Source: Thermoflexales bacterium
GTDB lineage: Bacteria > Chloroflexota > Anaerolineae > S140-20
Assembly (NCBI GenBank): GCA_015484715.1
Contig: WFUY01000271.1
Span: 1-6,229 of the forward strand
DNA: 6,229 bases
Direction: 5' to 3'
Shown: piece by piece, positions 1 to 6,159 of the stretch
Numbering within the stretch: the first letter of the stretch is position 1
Layout: the number at the start of each line of letters is the position of its first letter
Notes under the pieces: model-generated
Databases searched by the model: none
What the model saw: the letters and a program-made list of their open reading frames with translations, nothing else
Told to the model about the DNA's origin: nothing
Position numbers and translations under genes: made by a program

Positions 1-335
1 GGGTAGGTGACGGGAACGTTGATGACGCCGACCCGCCGGCCCGCCTCCGAGAGGATCTGCCAGAGGGTGGGGGCGCGGATGGCGGTGGCGTTGACCAGGT
101 CGAAATCCCCCTGGACGGGCCGGATGAAGTCGAAGACGCCGTGCTTGCCCGGGTTCTTGCCCGTCATAAACGAGGGCCAGGCCGGTGAGGTGACGGGCGG
201 GAGTGTCGAGCGCAGGTCGCCGTGGACGCCCTGGGCCATCAGCCGGGCCAGGTGGGGGAGCTCGCCCGCCTCCGCCCAGGGTCGGATCAGCGTAAAGGTT
301 GCCCCGTCCAGGCCGAAGATCAGCACCCTCATCAT
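1..335 (-). CDS. AP-superfamily phosphodiesterase/phosphatase (type I phosphodiesterase / nucleotide pyrophosphatase-like), N-terminal part
   Basis: The frame opens at 335 (ATG ATG AGG, giving MMRVLIFGLDGATF) and stays open to the window edge, so only about 111 N-terminal residues are seen. Numbering from the second Met (332), a beta strand ends in GLDGATF with D9 as a likely metal ligand, followed by the PHLARLMAQG stretch common in this family. Next comes VTSPAWPSFMTGKNPGKHG (47-65), the alkaline-phosphatase/NPP nucleophile signature; T48 aligns with the catalytic Thr of NPP enzymes. The family hydrolyses phosphodiester or phosphomonoester bonds; the substrate cannot be told here. The start overlaps the glycosyltransferase stop (ATGA from 335, or TGATG from 332), with GAGGGGG just upstream, so the two are translationally coupled. 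Choice between the two ATGs is open. No signal peptide is visible, suggesting a cytoplasmic or differently anchored enzyme. The family is confident, the function is not. Confidence 0.85.
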   Translation of the reverse strand, partial: MMRVLIFGLDGATFTLIRPWAEAGELPHLARLMAQGVHGDLRSTLPPVTSPAWPSFMTGKNPGKHGVFDFIRPVQGDFDLVNATAIRAPTLWQILSEAGRRVGVINVPVTY

Positions 336-1393
336 CCGCCCCCTCTCACAGCCACCTGCTCCTCCGACGCTGATGCCCGCTCCGCCTCGCCCACCAGAAC
401 GTCCCGAATGTAGTAGATGGGTTTGCCCTGGGTCTCGTGGTAGGTGCGGATGATCAGCTCGCCTAGCAGCCCCATCACGATGAACTGGACGCCGACGAAG
501 ATGAGGAGCACGGCCAACATCAGCAGGGGGCGATCGCCGATCTTGTAGCGGTAGCCGTGGATCACCTTGAGGGAGGTGAGGTAGAGGCCGATGAGGGTTC
601 CCAGGCCGGCGGCTCCGAACCCCAGGAGCCCGAAGAGCTGCATCGGACGGGCCGAGTAGCTGAGCAGGAAGCTGACCGTCAGCAGGTCCAGGACGACGCG
701 GATGGTGCGGGAGAGGCCGTACTTGCTCCGGCCCTGGGTGCGGGAGCGGTGGTTGACGGGGAGCTCGGCGATCCGCACCCCGTAGCGGCTGGCCAGGGCG
801 GGGATGAAGCGGTGGAGCTCGCCGTAGAGGTGGACGTTCTTCACCACGTCGGCCCGGTAGGCTTTGAGGGAGCAGCCGTAGTCGTGCAGCCGGACGTCGG
901 TGGCCTCGGAGATGAGCCGGTTGGCGATGAGGCTGGGCAGGCGGCGGGTGAAGAAGGGGTCCTTGCGGTGCAGCCGCCAGCCGCTGACGATGTCGTAGCC
1001 TTCTTCCAGCTTCTCCACCAGCCGGGGGATGTCGGCGGGGTCGTTCTGCCCGTCGGCGTCCATCGTGACGACGACCTCCCCCTGGGCCAGGTCGAAGCCG
1101 GCGGCGAAGGCGGCCGTCTGGCCAAAGTTGCGGCGCAGGCGGACGACCTTCAGGTGGGGCTCCAGGGCCTGCAGGCGGCGCAGCACCGCCACACTCCCGT
1201 CGGTGCTCCCGTCGTCCACGGCCAGGACCTCGTAGGGCACGCCCCAGCCGGCCAGGACCTGGTGGAGTTCCTCGATCACGTCGGGGAGGGCGGCTTCCTC
1301 GTTGTAGACGGGCAGGACGACGGAGAGGTAGGGGGGCGCGGCCAACGTCTCAGGCCCATTGGGGGCTTGGAGGTCCGATCTGTAAGCACTCAT
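332..1393 (-). CDS. Family 2 glycosyltransferase, polyprenyl-phosphate type (ArnC/GtrB/DPM1-like) with two C-terminal membrane helices
   Basis: A 353-residue protein expected to move a sugar from a nucleotide donor to undecaprenyl (polyprenyl) phosphate at the inner face of the membrane. The GT-A domain shows VVLPVYNEE (25-33), VDDGSTDGS (59-67), NFGQTAAFAAGFD (89-101) and MDADGQNDP (111-119), with D112-x-D114 as the metal/nucleotide DxD motif. Further conserved blocks are HDYGCSLKAYR (170-180) and RTQGRSKYGLSR (218-229), typical of the ArnC/GtrB branch. Two hydrophobic helices follow, about 251-273 and 290-312, then a charged cytoplasmic tail. Length fits the family (about 310-350), with a slightly long N-terminus before the first strand. 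The ATG at 1393 is preceded by GAGGAG, close to the start (2-4 nt), and sits about 32 nt below a strong promoter. The stop overlaps the downstream AP-family gene. The sugar and final product (glycolipid, lipid A-like modification, O-antigen glucosylation, N-glycan) are not decidable from sequence. Confidence 0.93.
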   Translation of the reverse strand: MSAYRSDLQAPNGPETLAAPPYLSVVLPVYNEEAALPDVIEELHQVLAGWGVPYEVLAVDDGSTDGSVAVLRRLQALEPHLKVVRLRRNFGQTAAFAAGFDLAQGEVVVTMDADGQNDPADIPRLVEKLEEGYDIVSGWRLHRKDPFFTRRLPSLIANRLISEATDVRLHDYGCSLKAYRADVVKNVHLYGELHRFIPALASRYGVRIAELPVNHRSRTQGRSKYGLSRTIRVVLDLLTVSFLLSYSARPMQLFGLLGFGAAGLGTLIGLYLTSLKVIHGYRYKIGDRPLLMLAVLLIFVGVQFIVMGLLGELIIRTYHETQGKPIYYIRDVLVGEAERASASEEQVAVRGGG

Positions 1394-1431
1394 AACTCCT
1401 CGTAAAGTCTCTTCCGGTCCAGGGCCGGGGG

Positions 1432-1460
1432 ATTATAACACGGCCCCGAAGGGACGGCAA
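1432..1460 (-). promoter_or_regulatory. Sigma70-type promoter with extended -10, for the glycosyltransferase unit
   Basis: On the minus strand, TTGCCG (1455-1460, 4 of 6 to TTGACA) is followed by exactly 17 nt and then a perfect TATAAT (1432-1437). TG lies one base before the -10 (TGTTATAAT), making an extended -10. Transcription would start near 1425, leaving an untranslated leader of about 32 nt before the ATG at 1393. Hexamers, spacing and position agree, so this is a strong prediction, though no start site has been measured. Confidence 0.75.
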
Positions 1461-1473
1461 GGGAGCGGAGCGC

Positions 1474-1646
1474 GGTGATTACCCACAAGTGAGCGAGAGG
1501 GTGGTCCGTAGCAGGCCGTCCACGAATTTCTCACGAATGCACGAATGAGGCGGTCCTTAATGCGTGTATTCGTGCCCCCTTCGTGGACGGCTAGTCTCCC
1601 TATCTCATCACCGGAGCGAAGCGGTGGTCTGGTGATTCCCCATAAG
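1474..1646. repeat. Imperfect 16-bp direct repeat flanking the intergenic inverted repeat
   Basis: GGTGATTACCCACAAG (1474-1489) recurs as GGTGATTCCCCATAAG (1631-1646), 14 of 16 identical. Similar purine-rich GGAGCG stretches lie just before both copies (around 1463-1472 and 1613-1618). The copies bracket the ATTCGTG inverted repeat. This could be two copies of a dispersed intergenic repeat family or the remains of a small non-coding element; there is no transposase and no clean target-site duplication. Confidence 0.5.
1515..1591. repeat. Nested inverted repeat built from CACGAAT/ATTCGTG motifs
   Basis: The outer arms GCCGTCCACGAA (1515-1526) and TTCGTGGACGGC (1580-1591) are a perfect 12-bp inverted repeat. 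Nested inside, GCACGAAT (1539-1546) matches ATTCGTGC (1568-1575) perfectly over 8 bp. CACGAAT occurs three times on the left (1521-1527, 1532-1538, 1540-1546). The element fills most of the spacer between the lipid-kinase stop and the glycosyltransferase promoter. No T-tract follows in either direction, so it is not a canonical intrinsic terminator. It contains no open frame of note. Confidence 0.8.
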
Positions 1647-1651
1647 CCTCC

Positions 1652-1671
1652 GCCGGAAGGGGAATTCCGGC
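1652..1671 (-). other. Short perfect hairpin just past the lipid-kinase gene
   Basis: GCCGGAA (1652-1658) and TTCCGGC (1665-1671) form a perfect 7-bp stem around a 6-nt loop. In the lipid-kinase transcript it would fold about 36 nt after the stop codon. No run of T follows, so it may protect a 3' end or weakly slow polymerase rather than terminate. It could also be part of the dispersed repeat noted in this spacer. Confidence 0.4.
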
Positions 1672-1707
1672 CTACGGGGAGGCCGTTCGCTCCCCCGGCC
1701 TAGGCGA

Positions 1708-2727
1708 TCACCGAGAGGAGCGGTGGGTCTCTTGCCGGGAGAAGAGGAACTGCTCCGAGGAAGGGCCGTGGCCCTGGAAGACGTCCAGCAGAGGGACGTC
1801 GGGATCGGCCACCACCCAGACCTTCCTCGGCAGGACCTGCACTTCGATCTCCCGCACCCCGGCGGTGATGGGCTCCCCGTCGGTGTGGATGGGCACAGGC
1901 ACGTCGGTCTGCACGACCATGCGGCGGAAGCGGTCGAGGAGGATGGCCGGGTCGTAGATGTGCTCCCCCTTGATGGCCTTGGGGAGCAGGCGGAGGATGC
2001 CCGGGCGGGTCAATGCCTTGGCGAACCCCACGTCGAGTTGACCGTCGTCCACCTCGGCGAAGGGGGTGAGCCAGAAGCCGCCGCCGGTGCGCCGTCCGTT
2101 GCCTACGGTGATGAGCAGCATCCGCCCCTCCCGCGCCTTCCCGTCCCAGCGCACCCGGACGTAGGGCTGGACGTAGCGGTAGAGGGCCCGGAAGACGGCC
2201 ACCAGGTAGATGAGGAAGCCTCGGCAGCGGGAGATCCTGCGGCTCTCCAGGCTGACCTGGGCCTCGAAGCCGATGCCGCAGTTGTTCACGAAGTAGCGCC
2301 CCTCCCGGTTGACGCCGCTCAGGCCGGGGCTCTGGACGAGGCCGGCGTCCAGCAGGCGGCGCCGGTCCTGCAGCAGATGCTCCACCATCCCTTCCAGGTC
2401 GCGGGGGATGCGCAGGACCTCGGCCAGGTCGTTGCCGGAGCCGACGGGGAAGATGCCCATCGGGAGGGTCGTTCCGTTGGTGGCAGCCCGGCAGAGCCCG
2501 TTGGCGACCTCGTTGACGGTGCCATCTCCGCCGACGGCGACAATGGCCCGGTAGCGGCCGCTGCGGGCGGCCTCGTAGGCCAGGGCGATGCCATGCCCCG
2601 GCTCCTCGGTCCTGACCACCTCGTAATCCACCCGCCGCGCCTTGAGCACGGCTTCGAGGCGGGGCCAGGTCTTATTCGCCCCCCAGCGGTCGGCATAGGG
2701 ATTGAGTACGAGGAAGTAGTCGGCCAT
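1708..2727 (-). CDS. Diacylglycerol kinase / sphingosine kinase-like lipid kinase (DAGK catalytic domain, YegS/DgkB/BmrU type)
   Basis: A 339-residue soluble kinase predicted to phosphorylate a lipid such as diacylglycerol with ATP at the cytoplasmic membrane face. The nucleotide-binding domain (about 2-130) begins FLVLNPYADRWGA and carries GGDGTVNEV (66-74) and FPVGSGNDLAEVL (93-105), the family's two glycine-rich loops. FVNNCGIGFEAQV (146-158) opens the second, beta-rich domain, which contains DDGQLDVGF and the DGEP motif (283-286) where catalytic acidic residues sit in DgkB relatives. About 30 residues after the last strand (VWVVADPDVPLL) form an unassigned tail. The ATG at 2727 is chosen because AAAGGAGG lies 5 nt upstream and the family's first strand begins at once; the earlier in-frame ATG at 2844 falls inside the predicted -10 box. 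The true substrate (diacylglycerol, ceramide-like, polyprenol or other) is unresolved. Confidence 0.9.
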   Translation of the reverse strand: MADYFLVLNPYADRWGANKTWPRLEAVLKARRVDYEVVRTEEPGHGIALAYEAARSGRYRAIVAVGGDGTVNEVANGLCRAATNGTTLPMGIFPVGSGNDLAEVLRIPRDLEGMVEHLLQDRRRLLDAGLVQSPGLSGVNREGRYFVNNCGIGFEAQVSLESRRISRCRGFLIYLVAVFRALYRYVQPYVRVRWDGKAREGRMLLITVGNGRRTGGGFWLTPFAEVDDGQLDVGFAKALTRPGILRLLPKAIKGEHIYDPAILLDRFRRMVVQTDVPVPIHTDGEPITAGVREIEVQVLPRKVWVVADPDVPLLDVFQGHGPSSEQFLFSRQETHRSSR

Positions 2728-2732
2728 CCTCT

Positions 2733-2740
2733 CCTCCTTT
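2733..2740 (-). promoter_or_regulatory. Ribosome binding site of the lipid kinase
   Basis: AAAGGAGG reads on the minus strand and is separated from the ATG at 2727 by 5 nt (AGAGG). It is a near-perfect anti-16S match and decides the start against the longer open frame beginning at 2844. Confidence 0.85.
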
Positions 2741-2764
2741 CTCCGCTCCAAGGTGTCCGACGCT

Positions 2765-2815
2765 GGGCGCGTCAGCGCCCTCTTGGCGCTCCAGGGAGCC
2801 CTGGGAACGCCGAGG
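2765..2815 (-). promoter_or_regulatory. Structured 5' leader of the lipid-kinase mRNA (two predicted hairpins)
   Basis: Between the TATAAT box and the ribosome binding site the transcript can form two hairpins. The distal one is GGGCGC-TGAC-GCGCCC (2765-2780), a perfect 6-bp stem with a 4-nt loop. The proximal one spans 2779-2815: an outer CCTC/GAGG, then GGCG/CGCC (2785-2788 with 2808-2811), then CCAGGG/CCCTGG (2791-2796 with 2799-2804) around a very tight loop. The bases of the two stems share 2779-2780, so they compete slightly. I recognise no known riboswitch or leader family. Confidence 0.45.
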
Positions 2816-2843
2816 GGTTCTGCTCGCTTGCTCCGGGACCCCA

Positions 2844-2873
2844 ATTATACCCGGAGGGGCGGTCTTGCGCCAG
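2844..2873 (-). promoter_or_regulatory. Probable promoter of the lipid kinase
   Basis: A perfect TATAAT lies at 2844-2849 on the minus strand. The best -35 at normal spacing is weak: CTGGCG (2868-2873, 18-nt spacer, 3 of 6). A better CTGACA (2875-2880) is 25 nt away, too far. Transcription would begin near 2837, giving a leader of about 110 nt. The weak -35 suggests a low-level promoter or one needing an activator. Confidence 0.5.
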
Positions 2874-2880
2874 TTGTCAG

Positions 2881-3060
2881 CCCCAGTCCGCAGTCCCCAG
2901 CTCGGCTCACCAGCACCTCACCAGACGGATTGGGATTAACCGCTTACGGAGTGGGCGTCTCCCATCCGCTCCATCCGTTCTCAAATCCGCTGACAGCTAT
3001 CCGCTCCCAAACGGACGGCCATCAACAGATCAGGAGAGCAACGGAGAAGAATGCCCCCAT
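2881..3060. other. Gene-free spacer with clustered ATCCGYT motifs
   Basis: This is the core of the non-coding stretch between the hydrogenase terminator and the lipid-kinase promoter. ATCCGCT occurs at 2964-2970, 2985-2991 and 2999-3005, and ATCCGTT at 2973-2979, four copies in 42 bp with uneven spacing (9, 12, 14). An inverted ACGGAT lies at 2925-2930. The stretch is less GC-rich than the neighbouring genes, and the plus-strand frames across it have no ribosome binding site or recognisable protein. It could be a degenerate intergenic repeat or clustered protein-binding sites. Confidence 0.45.
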
Positions 3061-3107
3061 AGAGAGAAAACACCGAGGGCCGGAGAAGCTTTCTCCAGCC
3101 CTCGGTG
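3061..3107 (-). terminator. Rho-independent terminator of the hydrogenase operon
   Basis: On the minus strand CACCGAGGG (3099-3107) pairs with CCCTCGGTG (3071-3079), and GGAGAA with TTCTCC (3082-3087 with 3091-3096). The two bases between them pair as C-G and U-G, making an almost continuous 17-bp stem with a 3-nt loop. TTTTCTCTCT (3070-3061) follows directly. It begins about 51 nt after the large-subunit stop codon, so it closes the operon and separates it from the lipid-kinase gene. Confidence 0.92.
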
Positions 3108-3164
3108 CCTCAGTACCTCAGCACCTCGGTGCCCTCAGGGCCTCAGCACCTCGGTGCCTCACTC
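3100..3164. repeat. Octamer tandem repeat array overlapping the hydrogenase stop codon and terminator
   Basis: On the plus strand eight consecutive units begin with CCTC or CCCTC: CCTCGGTG (3100), CCTCAGTA (3108), CCTCAGCA (3116), CCTCGGTG (3124), CCCTCAGGG (3132, nine bases), CCTCAGCA (3141), CCTCGGTG (3149) and CCTCACTC (3157). The first unit is also an arm of the terminator, and the last contains the large-subunit stop codon (3159-3161). GCACCTCGGTGC, a small palindrome, recurs at 3121-3132 and 3146-3157. Confidence 0.85.
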
Positions 3165-4472
3165 CCCCCGGCGCACCCGCATCTTCAGGAAGTGGGTGGC
3201 GCAGGAGATGCAGGGATCGTAGTTGCGGATCAACTGCTCGCAGCGCCAGGTAGCATCCTCCAGGGGCAACTCCAGCACCGTCGGCACGAAGGCCCACAGA
3301 TCGTCCTCCATCCGCTTCAGGTTCTGGGAGGTCGGCGGGATGATCCGGGCCTCCTGGATCAGCCCCTCGTCGTCCAGCCGGTAGCGGTGGTAGAGCATCC
3401 CTCGGGGCGCTTCGGTGATGTGGCACCCCTCGCCCGCCCGAGGCGACACCGGCACGCGGCTGGGCACCGGCTCCTCGTAGCCCTCGATGAGCCACAGCGC
3501 CTCCTCGAAGGCGTGGACCAACTCCAGCGACCGGGCGACGATGCTCACGAAGGGGTTGTTGTTGGGGAAGGGGATGCCCGACCGCTCCATCGCCTCCTGG
3601 GCCTTCGGCGAGAGCTTCTCCCGGTTCAGGTTCACCCGGGCCAGCGGCCCCACCTGGTAGCTGCCCCCATCCACCCGTCGGGCGTGGAGGGCATTGGAGT
3701 GGGCCACGTGCTCCTCGACGAAGTGCTCCTCGAAGGCTTCCATCGGGATCTCCAGCCCCCGAGAGGAGACCACCCGCCCCTCGTTCATCGGGTACTCGTC
3801 CGGGTGGGAGAGGGCGACGAACTCGTAGTCGGCGGTGAAGTCGGGGAAGGGGAGGCTGGCCGTCCAGGCCACCGTCTCCAGAGCCGCCTCCAGCCCCCAC
3901 TCCAGGTCCTCCTTGAGCTTCAGCAGCTCCCGCCGGCGCGGAGCCCGGTAGAAGCCCCCCACGCAGGGGGAGACGGGATGGATCTCCCGCCCGCCGATGA
4001 GGGCCAGGAGCTCGTTGCCGATCTTCTTCATCCGCAGCCCCCGCTCGACCACGGGCCGCAGCTCCGGCTCGGCGGCCATCGCGATGGCGCTCTCGTAGCC
4101 CAGGAAGTCGGGGGCGTGGAGCAGGTAGACGTGGAGGGCGTGGCTCTCGATCCACTCGGCGCAGTAGAGCAGGCGGCGCAGCGCACGGATGGCCGGCGTG
4201 GTGGTGACCCCCAGCGCCTTCTCCAGGGCGTGGGCCGAGCTCATCTGGTAGGCCACGGGGCAGATGCCGCAGATGCGGGCGGTGATGTCAGGAGCATCCT
4301 GGAAGCCGCGCCCCCGCAGGAAGGCCTCGAAGAAGCGGGGCGGCTCGAAGATGCGCAGCTCCAGGTGGGTGATCCGACCATCCTCCACCACGATGTCCAG
4401 CGCCCCCTCGCCCTCCACCCGGGCCAGGTAGTCCACCTTGATCTGCTTGACCGTCTCCGTCGCCCTCGTCAT
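3159..4472 (-). CDS. hydA: Group 3b [NiFe]-hydrogenase large (alpha) subunit, catalytic
   Basis: A 437-residue catalytic subunit that splits or makes H2 at a NiFe(CN)2CO centre in the cytoplasm, and may also reduce polysulfide as in archaeal sulfhydrogenases. RVEGEG (18-23) is the N-terminal family motif, with E20. RICGICP (66-72) gives C68 and C71, and DPCISCATH (419-427) gives C421 and C424, the four Ni ligands; C71 and C424 should bridge to Fe. PPTSQN (379-384) is the conserved active-site Pro/Thr segment. The L1 and L2 motifs match the 3b class rather than uptake hydrogenases. Ten residues ([10 protein letters not shown]) follow H427, so the protein probably needs C-terminal cleavage after His by a maturation endopeptidase, not encoded here. 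The ATG at 4472 overlaps the delta stop by ATGA and has GGAGG 7 nt upstream. It is the last gene before the terminator. Confidence 0.96.
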   Translation of the reverse strand: MTRATETVKQIKVDYLARVEGEGALDIVVEDGRITHLELRIFEPPRFFEAFLRGRGFQDAPDITARICGICPVAYQMSSAHALEKALGVTTTPAIRALRRLLYCAEWIESHALHVYLLHAPDFLGYESAIAMAAEPELRPVVERGLRMKKIGNELLALIGGREIHPVSPCVGGFYRAPRRRELLKLKEDLEWGLEAALETVAWTASLPFPDFTADYEFVALSHPDEYPMNEGRVVSSRGLEIPMEAFEEHFVEEHVAHSNALHARRVDGGSYQVGPLARVNLNREKLSPKAQEAMERSGIPFPNNNPFVSIVARSLELVHAFEEALWLIEGYEEPVPSRVPVSPRAGEGCHITEAPRGMLYHRYRLDDEGLIQEARIIPPTSQNLKRMEDDLWAFVPTVLELPLEDATWRCEQLIRNYDPCISCATHFLKMRVRRGE

Positions 4473-5284
4473 CGGCGCACCTCCTCGAACTGGTCGCTGG
4501 TCACCCGGAAGGCCTCGGCGTACCCGGTGAAGCCCCGGAAGAGGCGGACGATCTCCCCGGAGGAGGCCCCCAGGTCCTGGAAGCGCCGGCCCAGCACCTC
4601 GGCGTTGGGCGCTTCCATCGGGCCGTAGCAGCCGTAGCAGCCCCGGTTGTAGGCCGGGCAGATGGCCCCACAGCCCGCCTGGGTGACTGGCCCCAGACAG
4701 GGGATGCCCTGGGCGACCATCACGCAGACGGTTCCCCGGCGCTTGCACTCCAAGCAGACGCTGTGGGTCGGCACGCGAGGCTGCCGTCCGATGAGCAGCG
4801 CCGTGATCAGGTCCAGAAGCTGGGCCTTGTTGATGGGACACCCCCGCAGCTCGAAGTCCACCGTGACGTGGTCGCTGATGGGGGTGGAGGTTTCCAGGGT
4901 GTCAATGTAGGCGGGCGTGGCGTAGACAAGGCGGACGAACTCATCCACATCCCGCCAGTTCCGCAGCGCCTGGATGCCGCCGGCCGTGGCGCAGGCCCCG
5001 ATGGTCACCAGGAACCGGGACTGCCGCCGCACCTCCTGGATCCGCTCGGCCTCCTCGGGCGTGGTGATGGAGCCCTCGACCAGGGTGACATCGTAGGGAC
5101 CCTCCAGCATCTGCCGCCGGGCCTCGACGAAGTAAGCGATCTCCACCTGGCCGGCCACGGCCAGCAGCTCGTCCTCGGCATCCAGCAGGGAGAGCTGGCA
5201 GCCATCGCAGGAGGCGAACTTGAAGACCGCCAGCCGGGGCTTTCGCCGCTCCTCCGCATTCTCGTTCGCTCTTCGCTCGCTCAT
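4469..5284 (-). CDS. hydD: Group 3b [NiFe]-hydrogenase small (delta) subunit, three [4Fe-4S] clusters
   Basis: A 271-residue electron-transfer subunit of the NADH-ubiquinone oxidoreductase 20-kDa-like fold that passes electrons between the NiFe site and the diaphorase subunits. It has exactly 12 cysteines. C26 and C29 (SCDGC), C98 (TIGACAT) and C149 (RGCP) fit the proximal cluster. C177, C180, C187, C196, C205, C209, C216 and C219 fit two further [4Fe-4S] clusters. There is no Tat signal, so it is cytoplasmic, as expected for group 3. The start at 5284 shares one base with the gamma stop (TGATG) and has GGAGG 7 nt before it; the longer in-frame start at 5398 would bury the first 38 residues inside gamma and add Arg/Leu-rich sequence absent from the family. 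The 3' end overlaps alpha by ATGA. Confidence 0.95.
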   Translation of the reverse strand: MSERRANENAEERRKPRLAVFKFASCDGCQLSLLDAEDELLAVAGQVEIAYFVEARRQMLEGPYDVTLVEGSITTPEEAERIQEVRRQSRFLVTIGACATAGGIQALRNWRDVDEFVRLVYATPAYIDTLETSTPISDHVTVDFELRGCPINKAQLLDLITALLIGRQPRVPTHSVCLECKRRGTVCVMVAQGIPCLGPVTQAGCGAICPAYNRGCYGCYGPMEAPNAEVLGRRFQDLGASSGEIVRLFRGFTGYAEAFRVTSDQFEEVRR

Positions 5285-6159
5285 CAGAAGTCCTCCACAC
5301 CGAAGAAGGGTTCGACCTGGGCGTAGGAGAAGACCGGCCCCTCCTTGCAGACGAAGGTCGGCCCGAACTGGCAGTGGCCGCAGAAGCCCACGCCACACTT
5401 CATATTGCGCTCCATCGAGATGTAGATCCGCTCCTGGGGGATCCGGCGGGCCAGGGCCTCGTAGATGACGAAGCGCATCATAATCTCCGGGCCGCAGGTC
5501 AACACCGTCGTCCGCTTCGGGTCCAGCCGGATGTGGTAGAAGAGCATCGGCACGACGCCGACGTGGCCCTTCCAGCGGGCATCGGCACGGTCCACCGTGG
5601 TGTGGACCTGGATGTCGTGGGCCTCCCAGGCCTCGAACTCGTCGGTGTACAGCATATCGGCCGGCGTCCGAGCCCCGTAGAGGAGGATGACCCGCCCGAA
5701 GTCGGCCCGATGCCGGATGACGTCGTAGATCACGGGGCGCAGGGGGGCCAGCCCGATCCCGCCGGTGACGATGCAGAGGTCCTGGCCCCGCAGCCGCTCC
5801 AAGGGCCAGGCGCTGCCGTAGGGGCCGCGCACCCCGATCACGTCACCCACCTGGAGCCGGCTGATGGCCCGGGTGACGTTGCCGGCGTAGCGGATGGTGT
5901 GGCCCATCCGCCCCGGCTCCCCGGGATCGGAGCTGATGGAGATGGGCACCTCGCCGATGCCGGGCAGGTAGAGCATGTTGAACTGGCCGGGGCGGAAGCG
6001 GTAACGCTGCTGCAGCGCCTCATCCTCAAAGACGAGGGTGTAGGTGGTGATGGCGTAGGCTTCCTCTTTGATCTCCACCACGCGGGCGGGATAGGGGAGC
6101 ATCGGCCCGACCTCTCCCACCGGTGATGTCGCCGTAGATGCCGTCGTCTTTGCGATCAT
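5284..6159 (-). CDS. hydG: Group 3b [NiFe]-hydrogenase gamma subunit, FAD/NAD(P)-binding with [2Fe-2S]
   Basis: A 291-residue diaphorase subunit of the ferredoxin-NADP reductase superfamily (close to PyrK and NfnA-type proteins), exchanging electrons between NAD(P)H and the hydrogenase Fe-S chain. The FAD domain (about 24-120) has FRPGQFNML (55-63), EVPISISS (70-77) in the flavin-binding position, and GVRGPYG (109-115). The pyridine-nucleotide domain has [12 protein letters not shown] (131-142), LLYGARTP (159-166) and TCGPEIMM (221-228). The C-terminus binds a [2Fe-2S] cluster through C255, C260, C263 and C271 (CGVGFCGHC...C). The name hydG follows Pyrococcus sulfhydrogenase usage and is unrelated to the [FeFe] maturase. 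The ATG at 6159 is chosen for its ATGA overlap with beta and GGAGG 7 nt upstream; the open frame reaching 6219 would run inside beta. NADP versus NAD preference is not decided by what I can see. Confidence 0.95.
   Translation of the reverse strand: MIAKTTASTATSPVGEVGPMLPYPARVVEIKEEAYAITTYTLVFEDEALQQRYRFRPGQFNMLYLPGIGEVPISISSDPGEPGRMGHTIRYAGNVTRAISRLQVGDVIGVRGPYGSAWPLERLRGQDLCIVTGGIGLAPLRPVIYDVIRHRADFGRVILLYGARTPADMLYTDEFEAWEAHDIQVHTTVDRADARWKGHVGVVPMLFYHIRLDPKRTTVLTCGPEIMMRFVIYEALARRIPQERIYISMERNMKCGVGFCGHCQFGPTFVCKEGPVFSYAQVEPFFGVEDF

Noticed and set aside
7..453. 148-codon plus-strand open frame
   Set aside because: It overlaps the AP-family gene and the end of the glycosyltransferase on the opposite strand; the minus frame has a clear GLDGATF and nucleophile signature.
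557..1405. 282-codon plus-strand open frame
   Set aside because: It is antisense to the glycosyltransferase and has a Gly/Val/Asp/Glu-rich composition with no family features.
1515..1591. Intrinsic terminator for the lipid kinase
   Set aside because: The palindrome has a long interior and no T-tract on either strand, so it is listed as a repeat.
2728..2844. N-terminal extension of the lipid kinase to the ATG at 2844
   Set aside because: The upstream ATG sits inside the TATAAT box and the extension is unlike the family, while AAAGGAGG supports 2727.
3100..3164. CRISPR-like array
   Set aside because: Units are 8-9 bp and contiguous, without unique spacers, and no cas gene is present.
1723..3222. 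499-codon plus-strand open frame
   Set aside because: It lies antisense to the lipid kinase, then runs through terminator, promoter and repeat sequence. The protein is His/Asp/Gly/Val-rich low-complexity with no motif, a typical high-GC shadow frame.
3105..4628. 507-codon plus-strand open frame
   Set aside because: It is antisense to hydA, has no ribosome binding site, and starts inside the octamer array. The sense strand carries unmistakable NiFe motifs.
4473..4841. N-terminal extension of the hydrogenase large subunit
   Set aside because: The in-frame extension lies wholly within the delta gene. The coupled ATG at 4472 with GGAGG fits the family N-terminus.
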